Source: DATKZM01 sp035527975
Lineage (GTDB): Bacteria > Pseudomonadota > Alphaproteobacteria > JAPULJ01
DNA: 64,000 bases
NCBI GenBank assembly: GCA_035527975.1
Contig: DATKZM010000030.1
Location: forward strand, 62,001-126,000
Direction of reading: 5' to 3'
Positions 15,824 to 24,200 of this stretch are shown here, piece by piece. Position 1 is the first letter of the stretch. Each line of letters starts with the position of its first letter. The notes under the pieces were generated by a model. That model did not search any database. It was not told the origin of the DNA and saw nothing but the letters and a program-made list of their open reading frames with translations. The translations under genes and the position numbers were made by a program.

Positions 15824-17200
15824 TCAGGCGCCTGCGTCGCCGCCGCCGCTCGCAGCGCCGCCGATGGCGCCGGGCGGGCTCATGTAATCGAGCCAGGCTT
15901 TGAACTGATTGCGGATATGTATTTCGCTGGTGCCGTGGTTGCCATGATGAGCGCCGTCCTCATCGGCCACGTCATGGCCTTCGCCGCGGCCGATATGCAG
16001 CCATTCGGACCCCTCGCTCAGCAGGCCGTCGCGGATGCGGCGGTAGATCTCCAGATCGTCGGTCAGGATCTGCGAGGCCGGCGAGTTGATCGCATTGGCG
16101 AAGCGGACGGTATCGTGGAACATCGCCTCGGGCGCGCCCTTGAGGCGGAAGGAGTAAATGTGCACCTCGGTCTTGTCCGGCGCGACCGGCAGGATCACGC
16201 GGAGCTGGCGGAAGGACGACATGAAGGTGAGGTTGGGGTAGACGACGGTATTGAAGCGGCTGACGCTCAAAATTTCGCGCGTGCGCTTGGCGCCCTGCGC
16301 GGCTTCGAGCGCTTTGCGGTATTCGACGAAGACCGGGTCATCGGAGGCCGCGAGCAGCCGCTCGTCGTCGTGATAGTCGCCCATATAGGAATGGCCGCCG
16401 TCATAGGCCCAGACGCCGACATTGTCCCAGATTTTGGCAAGCACGCCGTTCTGTATCATCTGGCGGATGGCGATCTCGCCGGCGCCGTCGGTCGGCGCGT
16501 CCATGCGCTGTTTGGAGGCGGTCTCGATCGACGAGGCATGCACGAAGGCCGGGTGCATCAGGTCGTTGACGTTCTCGATGTAGAGCTTCCAGTTGCCATC
16601 GTAAGTGTGCTTGAAGACGCCGCCCGCGACCTCGATCTCGCCGCCGGGCGCGCGGTCGACCATGTCGTCGAACGATGTTGCGATATCGCCCAGCCAGGCT
16701 TCCAGATCTGGGCCGTCTTCGCTCAGGCTGGCGAAGATGAAGCCGCGATAATCGCCCTGGCGCGCCACGGGCCTGAGGCCGAGGTCATCGCGCTCGGCGG
16801 CGAAGCGCTCGTCATAGCCTTCCTGGCGCGGCACGCCGGTCAGCGCGCCGTCGGTACCGTAAGTCCAGCCGTGGTAGCCGCACTGGAAGTGTCTGGCATT
16901 CCCCGCCTCGGCCGGGCAGACAACCGCGCCGCGATGGGCGCAGCGATTGTGCAGCACCCGCACCTTGCCGTCGTGATGGCGGACCATGAGGATGGGCTGA
17001 CGGCCGAGCCGGGTCGTATAAAAATCACCGGGATTGGGGACCTGGCTTTCGTGCCCGACGAAAAGCCAGGCGGTGCCGAACAGGCGGCCGAGTTCAAGCT
17101 CGAAGATGTCCGGGTCGGTATAGACGCTGCGATGCACCCGGTCCGGCCGGACGAGCGCGGCGAGATCAAGCGTGGATCGCTGGGTCAGAGGTCGGTTCAT
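15824..17200 (-). CDS. Aromatic-ring-hydroxylating dioxygenase alpha subunit (alpha/beta type)
   Basis: 458-aa catalytic subunit. Rieske ligands: C87-x-H89 (CAHRG) and C107-x2-H110 (CGYHGW). Mononuclear iron: ENVNDLMHPAFVH with H216 and H221; the bridging acid is D213. Length fits benzoate/anthranilate/p-cumate dioxygenase type alpha subunits. The tail is Gly/Ala rich. With the beta subunit it should dihydroxylate an aromatic ring using the ferredoxin at 13505 or a reductase encoded elsewhere. Confidence 0.94.
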   Translation of the reverse strand: MNRPLTQRSTLDLAALVRPDRVHRSVYTDPDIFELELGRLFGTAWLFVGHESQVPNPGDFYTTRLGRQPILMVRHHDGKVRVLHNRCAHRGAVVCPAEAGNARHFQCGYHGWTYGTDGALTGVPRQEGYDERFAAERDDLGLRPVARQGDYRGFIFASLSEDGPDLEAWLGDIATSFDDMVDRAPGGEIEVAGGVFKHTYDGNWKLYIENVNDLMHPAFVHASSIETASKQRMDAPTDGAGEIAIRQMIQNGVLAKIWDNVGVWAYDGGHSYMGDYHDDERLLAASDDPVFVEYRKALEAAQGAKRTREILSVSRFNTVVYPNLTFMSSFRQLRVILPVAPDKTEVHIYSFRLKGAPEAMFHDTVRFANAINSPASQILTDDLEIYRRIRDGLLSEGSEWLHIGRGEGHDVADEDGAHHGNHGTSEIHIRNQFKAWLDYMSPPGAIGGAASGGGDAGA

Positions 17201-17324
17201 CAGTGCTGCTCCCAGTGTGTCGCGGCTTGCCGGTCACCAATTGCCATCGCGGGTTCGATACGGGCTGGGTGCAAATCTGGCACGCCGCGGACACAGCGTA
17301 AAGACGGGCAAGCGATGCGGCACA

Positions 17325-18383
17325 TCAGGCTGGAACCAGCGTGCCGAGGTCGCCGGGCCGGATCGCCCAGGCAGGCAGGGCATCGGCCGGCTCATTGCGC
17401 CCGGCCTCCTTGGCGGGAAAGCCTTCGAGGACGAGGTTGTCGCCAAAGCATGCGCCCTGGCGCACCAGCGCGCCGGCCTTGACCAGGCAGTGCGCGCCGA
17501 TCACCGCATTATCGCAAACGATAGCGGCCGGTTCGACCACGGTGCCGGCGCCGATGCGGCAGCCGTGGATCATCGCGCCCGGGCCGATCACCACACCATC
17601 GGCCAGTTCCAGCGTGTTGTCCGGCAGCAGGTGGAGGACGGCGTTCTCCAGGATCTGGACGTCGGCGCCAATGCGCACGGGCCCGTGCGAATCGCCGACG
17701 ATACGCACGCCTGCGCCGACGATGCTGCGCTCGCCGATCGTCACGTCGCCGGTGATTTCGGCGCTGTCAAAGAGCGTCGCGCTCGCCGCGATCTCCGGGG
17801 TTTTGTCCTGGTAGCTATATATCTGCGCCATGATTGGTTCCGTGGCTTGTCTGGCGGGTAGGGGTTCGCGGTAGGTTTCGGTGGGAGCGCCGGGCAGCGT
17901 GAGATCGCCCCCTCGTAGTTTTGTAAGACGGGCGATGTCGGCGTCGTTGGCGGCGCGGACAATCCGGCCGGGGCGGCCGACCACGACGGCGTTGTCGGGC
18001 ACCCGCATGCCTTCGGGGATCAGCGTGCCTTCGCCGGTGAAGACGCGGGAGCCCAGATGCGCGCCCGGCATTATGATGGTGGCGTTGCCGATCTCGCAGA
18101 GATCGCCAACCTCCGCCCCGATCAACCGGGCGAGATGGCCGAAGACCGTGCGCCGGCCGATGCGCGCCGGCATCTCCGCCCGGCCGACGATGACCCCCGT
18201 CTCGAGCAGCGCCGATCCCGCGCCGATCCTGACAGCGCCGTCGCCCGCGGCACGCACCGCGGTGCCCTGGCCGAGATAGGCGCCCGGGGCGATCTCGATG
18301 GCGCCGGTCACCGTGGCCGAGGCGGCGATGCGCGCGCCGCCATGGCTGCGCCGCTCGTCGTGGTCAGGTTGCTCGAAGGCCAT
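17325..18383 (-). CDS. Tandem fusion of two gamma-carbonic-anhydrase-like hexapeptide-repeat domains
   Basis: 352 aa made of two left-handed beta-helix modules, about 16-190 and 193-352. Each has runs of [LIV]-G-x4 hexapeptides and ends with a PaaY/CaiE-like tail (NAVVVGRPGRIVR and NLVLEGFPAKEAGR). Single-domain relatives of about 170-200 aa accompany acyl-CoA and aromatic pathways. Module two begins MAQIYSYQDKTPEIA, which looks like an original start codon now read through. Upstream frame beyond 18383 is repeat-derived and excluded. Same strand as the dioxygenase subunits, 124 bp upstream of them. Acyltransferase, carbonic anhydrase or thioesterase activity cannot be told apart; zinc histidines seem poorly conserved. 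Confidence 0.8.
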   Translation of the reverse strand: MAFEQPDHDERRSHGGARIAASATVTGAIEIAPGAYLGQGTAVRAAGDGAVRIGAGSALLETGVIVGRAEMPARIGRRTVFGHLARLIGAEVGDLCEIGNATIIMPGAHLGSRVFTGEGTLIPEGMRVPDNAVVVGRPGRIVRAANDADIARLTKLRGGDLTLPGAPTETYREPLPARQATEPIMAQIYSYQDKTPEIAASATLFDSAEITGDVTIGERSIVGAGVRIVGDSHGPVRIGADVQILENAVLHLLPDNTLELADGVVIGPGAMIHGCRIGAGTVVEPAAIVCDNAVIGAHCLVKAGALVRQGACFGDNLVLEGFPAKEAGRNEPADALPAWAIRPGDLGTLVPA

Positions 18384-18685
18384 CGCCGGTTCCGCCGTTT
18401 CGCCCGTTGCATTGTTAGCACGGCAGGGCACGGTTGGCGGATGCAGCCAGATTTCTCCTTCGCTGGCGCTCACTCGAAATGACAATCCAATCCGCGTGGC
18501 TAGCGCTCCAGCGACCAGCGCCGCCGCGCCCTCACCCTCCCATCGCTCCACGATGGGCCCCTCCCTCTCCCCCAAGGGGCGAGGGAAAAGATGGGGGGCT
18601 CAAACGCCGAAGGCGTTTGAGATACATGAGTCGTCGGCAATCCCGCGCTTTCAGTGTTTCAGCGTTTCAGCGGCGAAGCCGCCGC
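18384..18685. repeat. Repeat-rich 302-bp intergenic region
   Basis: No gene. It contains a solo half of the GTCATTTCGA element (about 18450-18483), a CCCATCG/CGATGGG hairpin inside a C-rich run (18538-18559), and a perfect 10-bp hairpin CTCAAACGCC-GAA-GGCGTTTGAG (18599-18621). These are typical degenerate palindromic repeats. Their insertion explains the open frame extending upstream of the hexapeptide gene. Confidence 0.75.
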
Positions 18686-20017
18686 CTATTCCTCCGCCAC
18701 CACGTCGAAGGCGATCGAGATTCGGCGCTGGGGCGATTTGAAGGGCACCGTGGCGTGATAGTAGTAGCCGGGGAAGAGCACCATCAGCCCCTCATAAGGC
18801 CGGATCTCGGCGGTTTCGTGCGCGGCCTTTAGCGGCATCGCGTCGGGCGGGCGGCCGAGTTGGAACCAGCCGCCCTTGGCCTCCTCGTCGGCGACCACGT
18901 CGGGAAGCTGGGGGTAGTAGCAGCCGCCCATATAGCCTTCCAGATGAAGATGCGGCGCCAGGTTGCCTTCGCCTTCCAGCACCACGCCCCAGGCTGTGAG
19001 GCGCCAGCGCTCCGGCCATTGCGCCAGAAACGGATGGTCCGGCGGCGCCTTGATGGTGGCGCGGTAGTCGGCGATCGCCTCCAGTATCATTTGCTCCAGC
19101 GTCGCCATCGGGCCTTTGTCGCCGGCGAGCAGTTCCTCGGTGATCCACAAGCTCGGATGGTGATAGGTCGGATCGTCCTTGGGCGGGACTTTCAGGGTCG
19201 GATGATTGCGGACGTGTTCGACCAGCGCCGCGTTGAAGTCGGCAAGGCTGTCATAGCCGGGGATGTCCGTATAACGCCGGGTGCGGACCAGGCCCTCGAA
19301 GTCGAGCCAATAGCGCAGACGTTTCTTGTCGCCGAGCTCGTTGAGCGCAACGCAGTGATACGACATCGCCGCGACGTTGCCGGGGAGCGCTGCCAGCCAG
19401 GCGGCGGCGGCCTCCACGGCGCCCGCCGCATCGCCTTTGGCCAGCAGCGTATCGGTGAGGTTGTTGTGCGCCTCGTTCCAGTCGGGCCGCGCCAGCAGCA
19501 CGGCGCGGAAGGCCACCTCGGCCTCGTCGTAGCGTTCAAGCTTGTGCAGCGCGAGACCGAGATTGCGCTGACTGTCGGCTGCGTCCGGTGCGTGTTCCAG
19601 CGTGCGCGCATAGGCCTCGGCAGCCTCGGCGTGGCGGCCAAGCGCCATCAGCGTGTTGCCGAGGTTGTGGTGGGCCGGCGCCAGATCGGGCTTGATCGCG
19701 AGCGCGCTCCGGTAGGCGTCGGCCGCCGCGTCGAGTTCGCCGCGCTGTTGCAGCGCGCGGCCGAGATTGTAATGCGCCTCGAAAAACTGTGGCTCGTGCG
19801 TTACCGCCGCGCGGTAATGCTCGGCGGCGGTCTCGGGATCGCCCATGCGCAGGGCGACCATACCCGCGAACGCGTGGACGTCGGCGCGTTGGGGTTGGAT
19901 GGCCAGGATCTGGCGGGCGACGGTGAGCGCATCGTCGAGGCGTCCGGCCTGCAGCAGCGCACCTGCCTGCTGCTGCAGAACGACGACTTCAGGTGCTGGC
20001 GCGGCTCCTTGCGACAC
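18686..20017 (-). CDS. TPR protein with carboxy-terminal 2-oxoglutarate/Fe(II) oxygenase domain
   Basis: 443 aa. Residues about 15-215 are five to six TPR units with the W/Y-G-A-F-A spacing (AHYNLGRALQQRGELDAAAD, AHHNLGNTLMALGRHAEAAE, NLGLALHKLERYDEAEVAF). Residues about 250-443 match the putative 2OG-Fe(II) oxygenase family fused to TPRs (2OG-FeII_Oxy_5). H358-x-E360 (HLHLEGYMGGCYYP) and H421 (PGYYYHATVPF) are the likely metal ligands, with R431/R432 (PQRRISIAFDV) as the 2OG-binding Arg. Start is a GTG at 20017 preceded by GGGAGG at 4 bp; longer frames overlap the divergent glycosylase gene. Substrate unknown, possibly a protein or glycan brought in by the TPRs. Confidence 0.82.
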   Translation of the reverse strand: MSQGAAPAPEVVVLQQQAGALLQAGRLDDALTVARQILAIQPQRADVHAFAGMVALRMGDPETAAEHYRAAVTHEPQFFEAHYNLGRALQQRGELDAAADAYRSALAIKPDLAPAHHNLGNTLMALGRHAEAAEAYARTLEHAPDAADSQRNLGLALHKLERYDEAEVAFRAVLLARPDWNEAHNNLTDTLLAKGDAAGAVEAAAAWLAALPGNVAAMSYHCVALNELGDKKRLRYWLDFEGLVRTRRYTDIPGYDSLADFNAALVEHVRNHPTLKVPPKDDPTYHHPSLWITEELLAGDKGPMATLEQMILEAIADYRATIKAPPDHPFLAQWPERWRLTAWGVVLEGEGNLAPHLHLEGYMGGCYYPQLPDVVADEEAKGGWFQLGRPPDAMPLKAAHETAEIRPYEGLMVLFPGYYYHATVPFKSPQRRISIAFDVVAEE

Positions 20018-20144
20018 TGATCCTCCCGGCCGGCGGTTTGCCCCATGCAACGGCTCGTTCGCCCGGACCCTAGCGAAAACATGGGTCGTTGCAAGCACCG
20101 GCGGTTTGAACGCGGCGCCGCCCCGTGCAAAGCTTCGCCCTGCC

Positions 20145-21053
20145 ATGCCCGAGCTGCCGGACATCACGGTCTATATCGAGGCACTCGACCGGCGCATCGC
20201 CGGCGCGCCGCTTGACGGTGTGCGGCTCGCGAGCCCGTTTCTTCTGCGCACGGTCGAGCCGCCGCTTGTCGCCCTGACCGGCAAGCGCGTCCTAAGCCTC
20301 CGCCGGATCGGCAAACGCATTGCGTTTGGTTTTGAGGATGATCTCTGGCTGGTGCTGCATTTGATGATCGCGGGCCGCCTGCACTGGAAAGCGGCGGGGG
20401 CAGCGATACCGGGCGGCAAGCGCGATCTTGCGGCTTTCGACTTCCCCGACGGCACATTGATCCTGACCGAAGCAGGCTCCAAAAAGCGTGCTTCCTTGCA
20501 TGTGGTCGCCGACGAAGCGGGACTGGCGGCGCACGATCCAGGCGGGCTGGAGCTTTTCGAGGCGCCGCTCGACGCGTTCGCCGCGCGGCTCACCCGATCG
20601 AACCACACGCTCAAACGCGCGCTCACCGATCCCCGGCTTTTCAGCGGCATCGGCAATGCCTATTCGGACGAGATTTTGCTGCATGCCAGGCTGTCGCCGG
20701 TGGCGATGACGCAGAAGCTCGAGGCGGCGGAAATTGCCCGGCTTTTTGCGGCGAGCCGATCGACTTTGCGCGATTGGTGCGAGCGGCTGCGGACGGATGT
20801 CGGCGAGGGTTTCCCGGAGAAGGTGACAGCGTTTCGCCGGGAGATGGCGGCACACGGCAAATATGGCGAGCCGTGTCCGGTTTGCGGCGCGAAGATCCAG
20901 CGCATCCGCTATGCCACCAACGAAACCAACTATTGCCCGCAATGCCAGACCGGCGGCCGGCTGCTGGCCGACCGCGCGCTTTCACGGCTTTTGAAGAAGG
21001 ACTGGCCGCGCCGGCCCGAAGAGCTGGAGGAGTTGCGCGGCATACCGAAATAG
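20145..21053 (+). CDS. Fpg/Nei-family DNA glycosylase
   Basis: 302 aa, amino terminus MPELPDITVY with the catalytic P2/E3 pair of the formamidopyrimidine/endonuclease VIII family (FpgNei). Helix-two-turn-helix residues SRSTLRDWCE and RTDVGEGFPEKVTAF follow. The carboxy-terminal zinc finger has CPVCG and CPQCQ pairs. It removes oxidised bases and nicks the backbone by beta/delta elimination. PELPD rather than PELPE and the internal sequence place it outside classical MutM; it is an alphaproteobacterial Nei-like paralogue. Divergent from the TPR-oxygenase gene with a 127-bp shared promoter region. Confidence 0.9.
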   Translation: MPELPDITVYIEALDRRIAGAPLDGVRLASPFLLRTVEPPLVALTGKRVLSLRRIGKRIAFGFEDDLWLVLHLMIAGRLHWKAAGAAIPGGKRDLAAFDFPDGTLILTEAGSKKRASLHVVADEAGLAAHDPGGLELFEAPLDAFAARLTRSNHTLKRALTDPRLFSGIGNAYSDEILLHARLSPVAMTQKLEAAEIARLFAASRSTLRDWCERLRTDVGEGFPEKVTAFRREMAAHGKYGEPCPVCGAKIQRIRYATNETNYCPQCQTGGRLLADRALSRLLKKDWPRRPEELEELRGIPK

Positions 21054-21079
21054 AGCCGAGATAGGGCTAAAATAGGAAA

Positions 21080-21110
21080 CGGCCGGGCCCGCTTTCGCGG
21101 GGCCCGGCCG
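21080..21110. terminator. Hairpin between convergent glycosylase and transpeptidase genes
   Basis: CGGCCGGGCCC-GC/GC-GGGGCCCGGCCG around TTTC, without a clear U-tract on either side. Position between two convergent stops suggests a bidirectional, possibly factor-assisted terminator. Confidence 0.55.
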
Positions 21111-21132
21111 CCCTGTCGATCATTTCACTCGC

Positions 21133-21612
21133 TTAGATGACGCGGATCGTAACGTTGCGCGCGCCGTAGCGCTTCACCAGCGCGAAAAGCGCGGCCGCAT
21201 TTCCGGGCGCCAGGCGGACGCAACCATGCGAGGCGGGCCGGCCAAGGCGCCGCACCGCGTTCGTGCCGTGAATGGCGTGGCCGCGATTGGTGAAGAACAC
21301 CGAGTTGGGCATCTTGGCCATGTTGTACTTGCGCGAATAATGCATCTTGGCAAGACGCGTCGGGCGGAAGGTGCCGCGCGGCGTGGCGTGGCCACGCTTG
21401 CCGGTGGATACGCGGAATGTATAGCGCTGCACGCCGCCGACACGGACAGTCATGCGCTGCGTGCTCTTGTTGATCGTGATGACGACCTTGTTCGATGCGA
21501 CACGGTCGAAGCGCTTGGTGGCGTGCGCCGTACCAGCCAAGAGCATCAGCGCGGCGACGGCGGAGGTGAGCACGGTAAGCGCTCGTGAGATGGGCGAATT
21601 GAGCATGGACAT
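21133..21612 (-). CDS. L,D-transpeptidase (YkuD family)
   Basis: 159-aa exported enzyme. It has an amino-terminal signal/anchor (ALTVLTSAVAALMLLAGTAHA), then a YkuD domain with HGTNAVRRLG and the catalytic SHGCVRL (His and Cys of the HxG-x..-SHGC[VI]R[LM] signature). It forms 3-3 peptidoglycan crosslinks or anchors outer-membrane proteins, in the periplasm. The protein is very basic. It is followed on the same strand by nothing close; the next gene at 21788 is a second peptidoglycan enzyme, so the two may work on the same wall remodelling. Confidence 0.92.
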   Translation of the reverse strand: MSMLNSPISRALTVLTSAVAALMLLAGTAHATKRFDRVASNKVVITINKSTQRMTVRVGGVQRYTFRVSTGKRGHATPRGTFRPTRLAKMHYSRKYNMAKMPNSVFFTNRGHAIHGTNAVRRLGRPASHGCVRLAPGNAAALFALVKRYGARNVTIRVI

Positions 21613-21787
21613 CGGGGGCTCCTTGAAAATTGGGCTGCGGCCTCATCGCCGCCAGTTGCCCCCAATCTAGACGCGAGCCGCCGCCTGCGCAGTGACCACG
21701 GTCACCGGACGTTAACCATTTCGGATTTTGCGTTGATGGCCGGCGCTAGAGCACGACCGCGTCACAGCGATCTGGAACGATCTTGAT

Positions 21788-22684
21788 CTAGCGCGCCAGA
21801 ACCGCCGCGCAGGCTCTCGGCAGCGGCGGTTTGCGCGGCTTTGCGCGCGGCTGTTTTGCCGGCTTGCTCGGTTTCGCCGGAGCCTTTCGAAACCACCAGG
21901 CGAGCGCGGCGCCGCAGCCGGTGCCGGGCGGCAGCGCCTTTTGCCGCACGCAGCCGGGACTGCCCGCGGGGCAGCTCAGGCGGACATGCATATGCGCATG
22001 GTGGCCATACCACGGCACGATTTTGGCAAGCCAGCGGCGTTCCTTTGTTGCGGCCCGGCAGAGGGCGCGCTTGATCACCGGATGGACGAAGATGCGGTCG
22101 ACCCGGGCGTCGCGTGCGGCGGCGCGTAGGAGGTTCACTTGGCGCTCCGACCAGCGGCTGCGGTCGATCGCCTTCCGATCGGGCGTCAGCATCGAGACGT
22201 TTGGGGGTTGGTCGCGGTAGGTGCGCGTCAGCGCCGCGCGCGGCAGCGTCAACAGGCGGATATCGGCGTCGAGGCCGAGCTGGTGGCTGGCATGGCCCGA
22301 GACCGGCCCGCCGCGCGGCTGGCCGAGATCGGCGACCAGCAGCACGGTGCCCGCCCGGGCGACCCGCCGGGCGAGGTCGGTCACGAAGGCGACCATGTCC
22401 GGATGGCCCCAATAGCGGTTGCGCTTGGGCCGAAGCACCGAGAAGCCGTGCCCGTCGAGCGGCAGCGAACGCGCGCCTGCGATGCAGCCTTTAGCGTAAA
22501 ATCCATGCACGCGCGGGGCCCCCGGCGCCGGGGTCGTGGCCTTGGCCCAGCCGTTGCGCTCGGCCTGGGCCGGCGCGAGGAGGGCGCCCGAGGATGCGAA
22601 GCCAACGCCGAGCGCCAGCACGATTTGCGCCACGCTCGCCGCGCCGCGGCGGGGCCGTTTCGGCAATGAGGGGCTTTTGGTCAT
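21788..22684 (-). CDS. mepA: Penicillin-insensitive murein endopeptidase (MepA-like)
   Basis: 298-aa exported LAS-type metallopeptidase. Signal sequence about residues 15-41. Zinc-site motifs: GHASHQLGLDADI (H131, D139/D141 region) and the carboxy-terminal GHHAHMHVRL with the H-x-H. Disulfide-forming cysteines are expected in the mature part (KGCIAG, PGCVRQ). It cleaves D-Ala-meso-DAP crosslinks in peptidoglycan. Start at 22684 follows GGGAG by 5 bp; an upstream extension to 22861 is not conserved. A Lys/Pro/Arg-rich tail of about 40 residues may bind the wall or membrane. Confidence 0.9.
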   Translation of the reverse strand: MTKSPSLPKRPRRGAASVAQIVLALGVGFASSGALLAPAQAERNGWAKATTPAPGAPRVHGFYAKGCIAGARSLPLDGHGFSVLRPKRNRYWGHPDMVAFVTDLARRVARAGTVLLVADLGQPRGGPVSGHASHQLGLDADIRLLTLPRAALTRTYRDQPPNVSMLTPDRKAIDRSRWSERQVNLLRAAARDARVDRIFVHPVIKRALCRAATKERRWLAKIVPWYGHHAHMHVRLSCPAGSPGCVRQKALPPGTGCGAALAWWFRKAPAKPSKPAKQPRAKPRKPPLPRACAAVLAR

Positions 22685-22863
22685 CCGTGCTCCCGATGGG
22701 CTTGCTGCGGCATTCAAACGTGATTCGGGTTTAGAAATCACTGATATCCCTGCGGGTCTCAATATCCGGTAACGCACCTGCCGAATCTTGGAGAATGTAG
22801 CGGTTCGATGCTGGCGGACCTCAGGACGATGGGTTAGAAGGGGCCGCTCGTACGCGGCCACGA

Positions 22864-24183
22864 ATGGCCGCCAAGATCAAGCGACCCCGCGCCGTGACGC
22901 CTCAGCCGACCGCATCCAGCCGTACCACGCCCGCGTCGGGCGACGCTCCGCTCCTGGCACCCTTCCGGGGCCTGCGGCCGACCCAGGCGGCGGCTGCCGG
23001 CATCATCGCGCCCCCCTATGACGTGATGACCACCGACGAGGCGCGGCAGTTCGCCGACGGCCGGGAGTATTGCTTCTTCAAGGTCTCGCGCCCGGAGATC
23101 ACGATGGCGCCGGGCAGCGACCCGCACGGCACCGATGCCTATGCCGCCGCCGGTTCGGCGCTGCGGCGCATGGTCGAGGCGGGCGTGCTGATCCGCGACC
23201 AGACGCCTGCTTATTACGTCTACCGGATCGCCGATGGCGAGCATGTCCAGACCGGGCTTGCCGCCGCCGCGCCGGTCGCGGCCTACGAGACCGGCTTTAT
23301 CCGCCGCCATGAATTTACCCGGCCCGACCGCGAGCTCGACCGTGCCCACCAGATCGATGCGGTCAACGCACAGACCGGGCCGGTCCTGGCGATCCACCGG
23401 CGCGATCCGGCTTTCGAGGCCCTGCTCGATGCCGCCACCGCGGCCGCGCCCGATTGCGACGTCAGCGTCGATGGGGTGCGCCACACGGTTTGGGTGGTCG
23501 CCGATCCGGAAACCGTAGCTGCGATCGCTGCGGCGGCGGAGGCGCTCGACGCGCTCTATATCGCCGACGGCCATCACCGCAGCGCCGCCGCCGCGCGCGT
23601 CGCCGCGATGCGCCGCGAGGCCAATCCGGGCCATCGCGGCGACGAGGCCTACAATGGCTTTCTTGTCATCACCTTTCCCGACGACCAGGTGCGCGTGCTC
23701 GACTACAACCGCGTCGTCTACGATTTGAACGGGCTGACGGTCGAGACCTTCCTTGCGCAGGTGGCCGGCGCCTTCACCGTCACCCCGAGCGAGGGTCCCG
23801 CGCGCCCGGCGGGCGTCTACGAGTTCGGGCTTTATGTTGGCGGGCGATGGTATCGCCTGAATTTGCTGGAGCCGCCTGCGGCAGATGCCGACGTGCTTGT
23901 GCGCCTCGATGTCAGCCTGCTGGCCGACCGTCTGCTGGGACCCATCCTCGGTATCGGCGATCCGCGCGAGGACATGCGGGTCGATTTCGTCGGCGGCGCG
24001 CGCGGGCTCGAATGGCTTGAGCACCTCGTCGACGATGGCCCGATGGCGGCGGCCTTCGCGCTTTATCCAACCCAGGTGGCGACCCTGCTCGAGGTTGCCG
24101 ATGCCGGCGCGATCATGCCGCCAAAATCGACCTGGTTCGAGCCCAAGCTGGCCGACGGCCTGATCTCCTACCCGCTCGACTGA
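22864..24183 (+). CDS. DUF1015 family protein
   Basis: 439 aa. Family hallmarks are APFRGLRPTQ and IIAPPYDVM near the amino terminus, DRELDRAHQIDAVNAQTGPVL in the middle and the strongly conserved YIADGHHRSAAAARV. Proteins of this family are widespread and often neighbour serA/serC; some relatives have been proposed to phosphorylate free serine (recalled, not certain). No membrane segment or signal. It stands alone here, convergent with znuA, so context does not add to the function. Confidence 0.88.
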   Translation: MAAKIKRPRAVTPQPTASSRTTPASGDAPLLAPFRGLRPTQAAAAGIIAPPYDVMTTDEARQFADGREYCFFKVSRPEITMAPGSDPHGTDAYAAAGSALRRMVEAGVLIRDQTPAYYVYRIADGEHVQTGLAAAAPVAAYETGFIRRHEFTRPDRELDRAHQIDAVNAQTGPVLAIHRRDPAFEALLDAATAAAPDCDVSVDGVRHTVWVVADPETVAAIAAAAEALDALYIADGHHRSAAAARVAAMRREANPGHRGDEAYNGFLVITFPDDQVRVLDYNRVVYDLNGLTVETFLAQVAGAFTVTPSEGPARPAGVYEFGLYVGGRWYRLNLLEPPAADADVLVRLDVSLLADRLLGPILGIGDPREDMRVDFVGGARGLEWLEHLVDDGPMAAAFALYPTQVATLLEVADAGAIMPPKSTWFEPKLADGLISYPLD

Positions 24184-24200
24184 ACGCGCCTGGCGCGTGT

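Noticed and set aside
15257..17482. 741-codon plus-strand open frame across the dioxygenase subunit genes
   Set aside because: It is antisense to clearly coding alpha and beta subunit genes, has low-complexity His/Ala/Gly/Arg composition typical of GC-rich antisense frames and no recognisable domain.
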